Origin: Streptomyces sp. SCUT-3
GTDB taxonomy: Bacteria > Actinomycetota > Actinomycetes > Streptomycetales > Streptomycetaceae
NCBI RefSeq assembly: GCF_014083985.1
Contig: NZ_CP046907.1
Coordinates: 248,001-312,000 of the forward strand
Direction of reading: 5' to 3'
DNA length: 64,000 bases
Each line of letters opens with the position of its first letter. The first letter of the stretch is position 1. The position numbers were made by a program, and so were the translations under genes. The notes beneath the pieces were generated by a model. It ran no database searches. It was not told the origin of the DNA and saw only the letters and a list, made by a program, of their open reading frames with translations. Shown here piece by piece: positions 33,284-40,511 of this stretch.

Positions 33284-34131
33284 CAGGCGGACTTCTCCTC
33301 TGCGACCTTGTTCTCCAGGCGCCCGAGGCCGTCGATCTCGGCGACGACGGTCTCGCCGCCCGTGAGGTAGCGCTGCGGCCTGCGGGCGTGGCCGACGCCG
33401 CCGGGGGTGCCGGTGGCGATGATGTCGCCGGGGTTGAGGCGGACGATCGTGGAGACGTACTCGACCAGGGCGACCGGGTCGAAGAGCAGGTCCGCGGTGG
33501 TGTCGGACTGCATGACCTCGCCGTCGACGGTCAGGCGGACGTCGAGGGCGGGGCGGACGCCGCCCGGCAGTTCGTCGGGGGTGACCAGGTACGGGCCGAC
33601 GGGGGTGGTGGAGTCCCACATCTTGCCCTGGAGCCACTCGCGGGTGCGGAACTGCCAGTCGCGGCAGGTGATGTCGTTCAGGACGGTGAACCCGGCAATG
33701 GCCTGCTCGGCCTCCTCGCCGCGGGCGCGGCGCACGGGCGCGCCGACGACCACCGCGAGCTCGACCTCCCAGTCGAACTGCTCGGTCTCGTGCGGGCGGA
33801 CGATGTCGTCGCCGGCGCCGACGAGCGCGTCGGCGAACTTGGCGAACAGGGTGGGGTACTCCGGCAGGTCCCGGCCCATCTCCTGGATGTGGTTGCGGTA
33901 GTTGAGGCCGACGCACACCACCTTGGACGGCCGCGGTACGACGGGGGCGAAGTCGGCGCCGGCCGCGGGGTACACGGTGGCGGTCGCGGGGGTCGCGGCG
34001 GCGGCCTTCCCCGCCCAGTCGTCCTGGGCGAGCAGGGTGCCCACGTCGGGGGTGCCGAGGTCGACGAGGACGTCGCCGTCGAGCTTCACGGCCCGGGTCG
34101 TTCCGTCGATCCGGACGGTCGCGAGCTTCAT
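33283..34131 (-). CDS. Fumarylpyruvate hydrolase (FAH family)
   Basis: This 282-residue protein has the fumarylacetoacetate hydrolase fold. Signature blocks are VVCVGLNYRNHIQEMG, FAKFADALVGAGDDIV, the metal-binding FDWEVELAVVVG, and WLQGKMWDSTTPVGPYLVTP. GDIIATGTPGGVGHAR is at the end. The Glu and Asp ligands of the divalent metal are present. In the gentisate pathway such enzymes cleave fumarylpyruvate to fumarate and pyruvate, and this is the only FAH gene in the cluster. Its ATG overlaps the dioxygenase stop by 4 nt (ATGA), and its own stop overlaps the next start. Confidence 0.9.
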   Translation of the reverse strand: MKLATVRIDGTTRAVKLDGDVLVDLGTPDVGTLLAQDDWAGKAAAATPATATVYPAAGADFAPVVPRPSKVVCVGLNYRNHIQEMGRDLPEYPTLFAKFADALVGAGDDIVRPHETEQFDWEVELAVVVGAPVRRARGEEAEQAIAGFTVLNDITCRDWQFRTREWLQGKMWDSTTPVGPYLVTPDELPGGVRPALDVRLTVDGEVMQSDTTADLLFDPVALVEYVSTIVRLNPGDIIATGTPGGVGHARRPQRYLTGGETVVAEIDGLGRLENKVAEEKSA

Positions 34132-35297
34132 CGGGTGGTGGTTCCTTCCACGTGGGTGCGGTTGAGCCGGAGGGCCTCGAAGACCGGGGAGTCGCTGAAC
34201 CGGAAGAGGTCCAGGGCCCCGGAGTCGGAGTCGGTGGAGCCGGCCTCGGAGCGGATCGAGAGCGGCTGCCAGGAGGGGACGACGAACAGGTCGCCGCGGG
34301 TCACGGTCCAGGACGTCTCCCCGACGGTGACGGTGCCGGAGCCGTCGAAGACCTGGTGGACCGACGATCCGGTCTCGCGCACCGGCGCGGTCTCGGCGCC
34401 CCGCGCGATGCGGTGCATCTCGGCCCGGACGGTGGGCAGCACGTCCGCGCCGGTGGCCGGGTCGCTGAACCGGACGGCGGCGTGGCCGGGCTCGACGGTG
34501 CCGCCGAAGCCCTCGGCCTCCAGGGCGAGCTGGTCGGCCAGGGCGCGGTCGGTGTGCTCCCAGCGGTAGGCGAGCAGCGGCGAGCCGGGGCCGGTGGTGC
34601 CGGCCGAGAGGGGCCGCAGGCCGGGGTGGCCCCACAGTCGCTCGGAGCGCGAGCGGTCGGGGGTGATCCGCTCGGCGTCGCTGATCCCGTCCCGGCCGAA
34701 CTCGAAGAACTGGGTCTCGGTGGCGTACTGGAACGGGATGTCGAGGCCGTCGATCCAGGCCATCGGCTCGGAGGTGGCGTTGTGGTGGGCGTGCCAGTTC
34801 CACCCGGCCTGCGGGAGGAAGTCGCCGCGCCGCATGGCCACCGGGTCGCGTCCGACGACCGTCCACACGCCCTCGCCCTCGACGACGAACCGGAAGGCGT
34901 GCTGGGTGTGCCGGTGCTCCGGGGCGTCCTCGCCGGGCATGAGGTACTGGATGGCCGCCCACAGCGTCGGGGTGGCGAACGGCCTCCCGCCGAGGGAGGG
35001 GTTGGCCAGTGCGATGGCGCGGCGCTCGCCGCCGCGGCCGACGGGCACGAGGTCGCCGGCCCGGGCCGCCAGCTCCCGCAGCCGCTCCCAGCGCCACAGG
35101 TGCGGCACGGCGCGCGAGCGCGGGTGGGCCGGCATCAGGTCGCCGATCTCGGTCCACAGCGGGACGAGCAGCTCGCTCTCGAAACCCCGGTACAGCTCTT
35201 CGAGCGCCGGGGTGACCTCGGGCCGGTCCTCCCCGGAGACGGCCTGCAGGCGCACGGGGGATCCCGTGGCGGCGTCTGTGGTGGTGGTGTCAGTCAC
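34128..35297 (-). CDS. Gentisate 1,2-dioxygenase (bicupin)
   Basis: This 389-residue ring-cleaving enzyme is first in the operon. It has two cupin domains. The first holds the iron ligands in APEHRHTQHAFRFVVEGEG and in WNWHAHHNATSEPMAWIDGL. The second, around 290-350, contains SSVHQVFDGSGTVTVGE and is probably structural. The length and the HRHTQ / HAHHN pattern match gentisate dioxygenases that open gentisate to maleylpyruvate with Fe(II) and oxygen. The start is a GTG at 35297 without a clear ribosome binding site. A divergent IclR gene starts 70 nt away, and repeated TCTGTG boxes lie between them. Confidence 0.9.
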   Translation of the reverse strand: MTDTTTTDAATGSPVRLQAVSGEDRPEVTPALEELYRGFESELLVPLWTEIGDLMPAHPRSRAVPHLWRWERLRELAARAGDLVPVGRGGERRAIALANPSLGGRPFATPTLWAAIQYLMPGEDAPEHRHTQHAFRFVVEGEGVWTVVGRDPVAMRRGDFLPQAGWNWHAHHNATSEPMAWIDGLDIPFQYATETQFFEFGRDGISDAERITPDRSRSERLWGHPGLRPLSAGTTGPGSPLLAYRWEHTDRALADQLALEAEGFGGTVEPGHAAVRFSDPATGADVLPTVRAEMHRIARGAETAPVRETGSSVHQVFDGSGTVTVGETSWTVTRGDLFVVPSWQPLSIRSEAGSTDSDSGALDLFRFSDSPVFEALRLNRTHVEGTTTR

Positions 35298-35319
35298 GGG
35301 TTCAGCATGCGTTGCGTTC

Positions 35320-35347
35320 TCTGTGAAGACATGTAGATTCTGTGGAG
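35320..35347. promoter_or_regulatory. Candidate IclR operator in the gentisate divergent promoter
   Basis: TCTGTGAAG (35320-35328) and TCTGTGGAG (35339-35347) are direct repeats 19 bp apart, differing at one base, in the 69-nt gap between the dioxygenase and IclR genes. IclR proteins that control aromatic pathways often bind repeated boxes in such gaps. Binding is inferred. Confidence 0.4.
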
Positions 35348-35366
35348 CAGAACAAGGGGAGCTCCG

Positions 35367-36143
35367 TTGGACAAGCCGCTCAAGACGCCGCCGCCGTACG
35401 CGATCGCCAGCGTCGACCACGCCCTCAGGACGGCGGCCATGCTGCAGCTGGAGGGCGGGCTGACCGTCTCGCAGGTCGCCGAGCGGCTGGGGGTGGCCCG
35501 GTCGACCGCGCACCGGCTGCTGGCGATGCTCGTCTACCGGGACTTCGCGGTGCAGGACGAGAACCGGGTCTACCACGCGGGCCCCGTGCTCGAGCTCGCC
35601 GCGCACTCCCGGTCGCAGGTGTCCCTGCTGCGGGCCGCCGCCCTGCCCCACCTGCGCAGGCTGGTCGACCTGCTGAACGAGACCGCCAACCTGAGCATCC
35701 GCACGGGCGACACGGTCCGGTTCATCGCCAGCGCGGAGTGCACTCAGGCGCTGCGCGTCGGCTCCAGGGAGGGCATGGTCTTCCCCGCCCACCGCACGAC
35801 CGCCGGCCTGCTGCTCCTCGCCGGGCTCACCGACTCCGAGCTGGACGAGGTGTACGCCCCCGAGCGCCACCTCGACCGCCCCGGGGACCGCCCGGACCCG
35901 GCGGTGCTGCGCACCGAGCTGGCGCGCGTCGGCCGCAGCGGGTTCGCCGTGAACAAGGAACGCTCCGAACGCGGGCTCGTCGCCGTGGGGGTCCCGGTGC
36001 GCGGCAGGGACGGCACCGCGCAGGCGGGCCTGTCCGTGTCCATGCCCGGCGTGCGCTACGAGCCGCGCCGGCTCGAGTCGCTGGTCGCGACCCTGGAGGC
36101 CGCGGCCCGCGCCCTGGAGGCCGACCTCGCGACGGCGTACTGA
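35367..36143 (+). CDS. IclR family regulator of the gentisate operon
   Basis: This 258-residue regulator starts at a rare TTG at 35367, supported by AGGGGAG 5 nt upstream. An N-terminal winged HTH (about 15-75) contains LTVSQVAERLGVARSTAHRL. The C-terminal IclR effector domain (about 85-255) has LLNETANLSIRTGDTVRFIA, FPAHRTTAGLLLLAGLT and GFAVNKERSERGLVAVGVPV. It is divergent from the gentisate dioxygenase, so it most likely senses an operon substrate such as gentisate or 3-hydroxybenzoate. Whether it activates or represses cannot be told. Confidence 0.88.
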   Translation: MDKPLKTPPPYAIASVDHALRTAAMLQLEGGLTVSQVAERLGVARSTAHRLLAMLVYRDFAVQDENRVYHAGPVLELAAHSRSQVSLLRAAALPHLRRLVDLLNETANLSIRTGDTVRFIASAECTQALRVGSREGMVFPAHRTTAGLLLLAGLTDSELDEVYAPERHLDRPGDRPDPAVLRTELARVGRSGFAVNKERSERGLVAVGVPVRGRDGTAQAGLSVSMPGVRYEPRRLESLVATLEAAARALEADLATAY

Positions 36144-36203
36144 TCCGGGCGGCAGTGCCGGGCCGGGAGCGCCGGGCCGGGGGCACGGCCCGGCGCCGGG
36201 CGG

Positions 36204-36827
36204 TCAGCCGGCCGGGGTCGCGCCCGTCCCGGTCCACTCGTGGTAGGGGAGGCGCTTGATCTCCAGCACCTCGCCGAGGACGCCCCACTCGTTCTTGCCC
36301 ATGCGGGTCAGCGGGCGCAGCTTGGTGATCTCGGGGTGGTCGCCGTCCAGCACGGCCTCGGAGACCGCGGCGTGCACGACCCGGCCGAAGACGACGGTGG
36401 AGTCCCCCAGCAGCACGGTGCTGTGCAGGCGACACTCCAGGGCGACCGGGGAGGCGGCCACCCTCGGCGGCCGCACCTTCCTGCCGGGCTCGCGGGCGAT
36501 GCCCACCGCGTCGAACTCGCTCACCCCCGGCGGGAAGTCGGTGCCGGTGGCGTTGATCTGCTCGAACAGGTGCTCCGGGGCGAAGTTGACGGTGAACTCG
36601 CCGGTGGCCTCGATGTTGCGCAGGGAGTCCTTGCGGCCCACCGAGCTGAACTGGACGACGGGCGGGCTCGCGCAGGAGATGGTGAAGAACGAGTGCGGGG
36701 CCAGGTTGTCGACGCCGTCCGCGGACGTGGTGGACACCCAGGCGATGGGCCGCGGCACGACCGTCGAGGTCAGCAGCCGGTGGACCGCGGTCGCGTCCAT
36801 GGCATCGGGATCGAACTCTTTTCGCAT
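36204..36827 (-). CDS. Flavin reductase family protein (FMN-binding split barrel)
   Basis: This 207-residue protein belongs to the DIM6/NTAB flavin reductase group. Motifs are TSTVVPRPIAWVSTTSADG near the start (FMN phosphate contacts), NLAPHSFFTISCASPPVVQF, and KDSLRNIEATGEFTVNFAPE. The C-terminus carries EWGVLGEVLEIKRLPY. It may reduce FMN with NAD(P)H or bind FMN for another role. The hydroxylase of the neighbouring operon is single-component and needs no reductase, so a link is doubtful. The ATG lies 6 nt after GATACT, a -10-like box, so the message is probably leaderless. Confidence 0.85.
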   Translation of the reverse strand: MRKEFDPDAMDATAVHRLLTSTVVPRPIAWVSTTSADGVDNLAPHSFFTISCASPPVVQFSSVGRKDSLRNIEATGEFTVNFAPEHLFEQINATGTDFPPGVSEFDAVGIAREPGRKVRPPRVAASPVALECRLHSTVLLGDSTVVFGRVVHAAVSEAVLDGDHPEITKLRPLTRMGKNEWGVLGEVLEIKRLPYHEWTGTGATPAG

Positions 36828-37078
36828 GCGGCCAGTATCCCGGCAGCCCGTTGCGCGGGCACCGGCGGGCGCGGCCGCCGCCCCGGCCTCCCGGAAGAGG
36901 CTGGTTTGACAGCCTTGAATATTCGCCCGCATGGTTGCTTCACGTCATTGAAGTTTTCAGATTGTCCGAATCGGTCCGGTCGGCGCCGGCCGGCACCACC
37001 GGCCCGGTACGCCGGACCGCCCGCGCGGCGCGGAGGGATCCTCCGTCCTGCGCCCCACACCCCGGAGGGAAACCGAAC

Positions 37079-37810
37079 ATGCGCGTCGAGGTATGGAGCG
37101 ACATCGCCTGCCCCTGGTGCTACGTGGGCAAGGCCCGCTTCGAGAAGGCGCTGGCGGCCTTCCCGCACCGCGACGAGGTCGAGGTGGTGCACCGCTCCTT
37201 CGAGCTGGACCCGAACTTCCCCAAGGACGACGTCGGCCCCGTCGTCCCCCTGATCGCCAAGAAGTACGGCATCACGGAGGAGCAGGCGCAGGCCAACGAG
37301 CGCAACATCGGCGCGAACGCCGCCGCGGAGGGCCTGGAGTACCGCGCCGAGGGCCGCGACCACGGCAACACCTTCGACATGCACCGCCTGCTGCACTTCG
37401 CCGGGGAGCGGGGCCGGCGGGACGAGCTGATCTCCCTCCTCTACCGCGCGAACTTCGCCGGGGAGCGCTCCGTCTTCGGGGACGACGCCCACCTGGTGGA
37501 GCTGGCGGCCGCCGCCGGCCTCGACGCCGACGAGGCGCGCGCGGTGCTCGCCGACCCGGACCGGTACGCCGACGAGGTGCGCGCCGACGAGCGCGAGGCC
37601 GCGGCACTGGGCGCGACCGGCGTGCCGTTCTTCGTCCTCGACCGCAGGTACGGCATCTCCGGCGCCCAGCCCGCCGAGGTGTTCGCCCAGGCACTGGCCC
37701 GGGCCTGGGACGAACGCGCACCGCTGAAGACGATCGCCGACCCGGCGCGGCCCGGCGACGACGCGTCGGTGTGCGGCCCCGACGGCTGCGCGGTCCCCGG
37801 GCAGTCCTGA
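37079..37810 (+). CDS. DsbA family oxidoreductase (FrnE-like)
   Basis: This 243-residue protein has a thioredoxin fold with helical insert. The redox motif CPWC is at 11-14 (SDIACPWCYVGKARFEKAL). The cis-Pro loop GATGVPFFVLD, the helical segment DMHRLLHFAGERGRRDEL and the C-terminal ISGAQPAEVFAQAL match FrnE/2-hydroxychromene-isomerase-like DsbA proteins. A short Cys-containing tail (CGPDGCAVPG) adds two further Cys, which could form a second redox pair. There is no signal peptide, so it acts in the cytoplasm. GGAGGG lies about 10 nt before the ATG. Confidence 0.88.
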   Translation: MRVEVWSDIACPWCYVGKARFEKALAAFPHRDEVEVVHRSFELDPNFPKDDVGPVVPLIAKKYGITEEQAQANERNIGANAAAEGLEYRAEGRDHGNTFDMHRLLHFAGERGRRDELISLLYRANFAGERSVFGDDAHLVELAAAAGLDADEARAVLADPDRYADEVRADEREAAALGATGVPFFVLDRRYGISGAQPAEVFAQALARAWDERAPLKTIADPARPGDDASVCGPDGCAVPGQS

Positions 37811-37917
37811 CCCCCGCCCCCTCCCCCGGGCCGATCCTCCCCCGGGCCGCCGCAGCAGCCGGCGGCCCGGCTGGCCGCCCCGCGCCGGACAGGGCCCGCC
37901 TCTGCGCAACGTGAAAT

Positions 37918-37936
37918 TGTAGGGTGGGACCACACA
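37918..37936. promoter_or_regulatory. Palindromic GntR/FCD operator candidate
   Basis: The 19-bp element has the symmetric pattern TGT-N2-GGT-N3-ACC-N2-ACA. GGT-N3-ACC is the core of many FadR-type GntR operators. It ends 17 nt before the GntR start codon, so autoregulation by that protein is the simplest reading. Confidence 0.55.
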
Positions 37937-37953
37937 TCCGTGGAGGGGAATCC

Positions 37954-38667
37954 ATGAGCGAGCCCAGAAGCCGCCCACTCGTCTCGGTCCAGGCCCACCT
38001 GCGCGACCAGGTGGCCAACGCCCTCCGTGCCGCGCTGATCGCGGGCGAGCTCCAGCCCGGGGTCGTCTACTCCGCCCCCTCCCTCGCCTCCGAGTACGGC
38101 GTCTCCGCGACCCCCGTCCGCGAGGCCATGCTGGAGCTGGCGCGCGAGGGGCTGGTGGAGGCCGTGCGCAACAAGGGCTTCCGCGTGACCGAACTGTCCG
38201 AGCGGGACCTGGACGAGTTCACGGAGCTCCGCTCCCTGATCGAGATCCCGACCGTCGGCCGGGTGACCCGGTCGGCCGCGCGGGAGCAGCTGGAGGCACT
38301 GCGCCCCGTCGCCGAGGAGATCGTGGCCGCCGCGAAGGCCGGGGACCTCATCGGCTACCTGGAGGCGGACCGCCGCTTCCACCTCGGCCTGCTCTCCCTG
38401 GCCGGCAATGCCCGGCTCGTCGAAACGGTGGGCGACCTGCGCAAGCGCTCCCGGCTCTACGGCCTCGCCGACCTCGCGGAAGCAGGCGCGCTGGTGGCCT
38501 CCGCCCAGGAGCACACCGAACTGCTGGACATCATGCTCACCGGCGACGCGGAGGCCGCCGAGGCGTACATGCGCCGGCACCTGGCGCACGTGCGGTCCCT
38601 GTGGGCGGCGCAGCAGCAGGGGAAGCTCCGGAAGAACCCGCAGGTCCGGGAGCCGGGCGCCCGCTGA
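37954..38667 (+). CDS. GntR family regulator, FCD type
   Basis: This 237-residue regulator has an N-terminal winged HTH at about 15-75, including SAPSLASEYGVSATPVREAM and the wing LVEAVRNKGFRVTEL. A helical FCD domain follows (about 85-215). Metal or ligand residues of FCD are suggested by EADRRFHLGLLSLAGN and AQEHTELLDIML with HLAHVRS. The ATG has GGAGGGG 7-8 nt upstream. The effector is probably a small carboxylate, but no adjacent enzyme gene points to it. A palindrome just upstream supports autoregulation. Confidence 0.88.
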   Translation: MSEPRSRPLVSVQAHLRDQVANALRAALIAGELQPGVVYSAPSLASEYGVSATPVREAMLELAREGLVEAVRNKGFRVTELSERDLDEFTELRSLIEIPTVGRVTRSAAREQLEALRPVAEEIVAAAKAGDLIGYLEADRRFHLGLLSLAGNARLVETVGDLRKRSRLYGLADLAEAGALVASAQEHTELLDIMLTGDAEAAEAYMRRHLAHVRSLWAAQQQGKLRKNPQVREPGAR

Positions 38668-38713
38668 CCGGGCCGCGGGCCGCCGACGGCCCGCGCACGG
38701 CGGGAGGCGGCGG

Positions 38714-39460
38714 TCACCGCAGGCCTTCCTCCGTGATCAGGCCGTCGCGCAGTTCCAGGACCCGGTCGGCGGCCGCGATCAGGCCGTCGTCGTGCGTGGC
38801 GACCAGGGCGGTGACGCCCTCGCCCGCTACGACGGCGCGCAGGAGTTCCGTCACCGCCGCGCGGGTCTCCGCGTCCAACTGCCCCGTCGGCTCGTCCGCG
38901 ATCAGCAGCGCGGGCCGGTTCGCCAGCGCCCGGGCGACCGCCACCCGCTGCTGCTGGCCCCCGGAGAGCTCCCCGGGGCGCTGCTCGGCGTGGTCGCCCA
39001 GTCCGACCATCTCGAGCAGGAGCCGCACCCTCTCCTCGCGTTCGCGCCAGGGGGTCCGGCGCAGCCGCAGCGGCACGCCCACGTTCTCGGCGGCCGTCAG
39101 CACCGGGACGAGGCCGAAGGACTGGAATACGAAGCCGATGCGCTCGCGCCACAGGGCCGACAGTTGCTTCTCGCTCAGCCCGGTGAGCTCCACGCCGTCG
39201 AGGAGAACGCTTCCGGAGTCGGGCCGGTCGAGGCCGCCGACCAGGTTGAGCAGCGTCGTCTTGCCGGCCCCGGAGCGCCCTCTGACCGCGACGAGCTCGC
39301 CGCGCGGGACGTCGAGGTCCACCCCCCTCAGGGCGCGGACCGCGGTGCGGCCGCTGCCGTAGGTGCGCACCAGGCCGCGGACGGTGATCATCGTCTCCGG
39401 TGCCGGGCCCGGGGTGCTCCCCCGCCGGGCGGGGGTCTTCGCGTCGTGCGTGGCGGACAT
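38714..39460 (-). CDS. ABC transporter ATP-binding protein (MacB/LolD type), 1
   Basis: This 248-residue ATPase is last in a four-gene operon with two FtsX-like permeases. Walker A is GRSGAGKTTLLNLVGGLDRP, the Q loop is in GFVFQSFGLVPVLTAAENV, the signature is LSGGQQQRVAVARAL, and Walker B is LLIADEPTGQLD. The switch His is in ALVATHDDGL. The FGLVPVLTAAENV pattern is typical of MacB/LolD ATPases, which drive mechanotransmission rather than simple transport. The ATG at 39460 has GGAAGGAG 9 nt upstream; a nearer ATG at 39469 has no spacing and is rejected. Confidence 0.9.
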   Translation of the reverse strand: MSATHDAKTPARRGSTPGPAPETMITVRGLVRTYGSGRTAVRALRGVDLDVPRGELVAVRGRSGAGKTTLLNLVGGLDRPDSGSVLLDGVELTGLSEKQLSALWRERIGFVFQSFGLVPVLTAAENVGVPLRLRRTPWREREERVRLLLEMVGLGDHAEQRPGELSGGQQQRVAVARALANRPALLIADEPTGQLDAETRAAVTELLRAVVAGEGVTALVATHDDGLIAAADRVLELRDGLITEEGLR

Positions 39461-39506
39461 GCCCGTCATCTCCTTCCGAGGCAGGGGGGGCGCCGGCGCG
39501 GGCCGG

Positions 39507-40511
39507 TCAGTCGTCACCGGAACCGCCCGGACGGTCGGTGACGCGGTCCGGACGGTCGGCGACGCGGTCCGGGTGGACGGCGATGTGGTCCGGCCGGAGC
39601 GCGAGCCGGACCCGTTCCGCGATGCCCAGGGTCTCGGTGAACCCCCGGGGCAGCTGGAGGCGGCCGGCCCGGTCGACCGTGGCGTACTCCTGGGTGACGA
39701 CGCGCTCCGCACCGTGCTCGTCGACCTCGGAGCGGAGCACCACCTCGGACGCGGCCCGCCCGTTGCGGACGGCGATCGCGCGGCGGACGGAGGAGGCGAC
39801 CGCGGCGTCGTGGGTGACCACCACGACCGTGGTTCCCAGTTCCTCGTTCGCGGTCCGCAAGGAGGCGAGGACCTGCTCGGCGCCGGAGGAGTCCAGCTCG
39901 CCCGTGGGCTCGTCCGCCAGCAGCAGGGACGGCGAGTTCGCCAGGGCCACCGCGATCGCCGTGCGCTGCTGCTCGCCCCCGGACATGTGCCGCGGCAGGC
40001 GGTCGCGGCAGTGGCCGACGCCGAGCAGGTCCAGCAGCTCCCGGGCGCGCGCAGTCCGCTCGCGCCGACGCGTCCTCCTCCCGGCCAACTGCATCGGCAG
40101 CAGGACGTTCTGCTCCGCCGTCAGGTACGGCAGGAGGTTGCGCGAGGTCTCCTGCCGCACGAAGCCGACGACCTCCCGCCGGTAGCGCAGCCGTGAGGCG
40201 GCGTCCATGGCCAGCAGGTCGTGTCCGCCGACCCTGGCGGCACCGGCCGTCGGCACGTCGAGCCCCGCGAGGATGTTCAGCAGCGTCGACTTCCCGCTTC
40301 CTGAGGCCCCGACGAGGGCCGTCAGCTCGCCGTGCCCGATGAGCAGGTCGAGCCCTTGCAGCGCCTGCACCTCGACCCCCTCGGCGGTGAAGATCCGCAC
40401 CAGCCGGTCGCAGACGACCAGCGCGTCCTGCCCGTAGCCGGGGCGTTCCCGGGCGGCCTCCGCACGTTGTTCCAGGTCCGCCAGCGTCGCCGGCACCGTC
40501 CGCTCCGTCAC
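39507..40511 (-). CDS. ABC ATP-binding protein with AbrB-like C-terminal extension
   Basis: This is a 334-residue protein, about 90 residues longer than a plain LolD-type ATPase. Walker A is VGASGSGKSTLLNILAGLDV, the Q loop region is VVGFVRQETSRNLLPYLTAEQ, the signature is MSGGEQQRTAIAVAL, and Walker B is LLLADEPTGELD. After the ATPase core comes ATVDRAGRLQLPRGFTETLG with VRLALRPDHIAV, which looks like an AbrB/SpoVT swapped-hairpin domain. A repeat-rich tail (DRVADRPDRVTDRP) ends the protein. The GTG start overlaps the permease stop by 4 nt. The extension may join the ATPase to DNA or to itself; this is a guess. Confidence 0.87.
   Translation of the reverse strand: MTERTVPATLADLEQRAEAARERPGYGQDALVVCDRLVRIFTAEGVEVQALQGLDLLIGHGELTALVGASGSGKSTLLNILAGLDVPTAGAARVGGHDLLAMDAASRLRYRREVVGFVRQETSRNLLPYLTAEQNVLLPMQLAGRRTRRRERTARARELLDLLGVGHCRDRLPRHMSGGEQQRTAIAVALANSPSLLLADEPTGELDSSGAEQVLASLRTANEELGTTVVVVTHDAAVASSVRRAIAVRNGRAASEVVLRSEVDEHGAERVVTQEYATVDRAGRLQLPRGFTETLGIAERVRLALRPDHIAVHPDRVADRPDRVTDRPGGSGDD

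Noticed and set aside
36204-36827. Flavin reductase as a partner of the 3-hydroxybenzoate hydroxylase
   Set aside because: The hydroxylase is a single-component class A enzyme that takes NAD(P)H directly, and the reductase is not in the operon.
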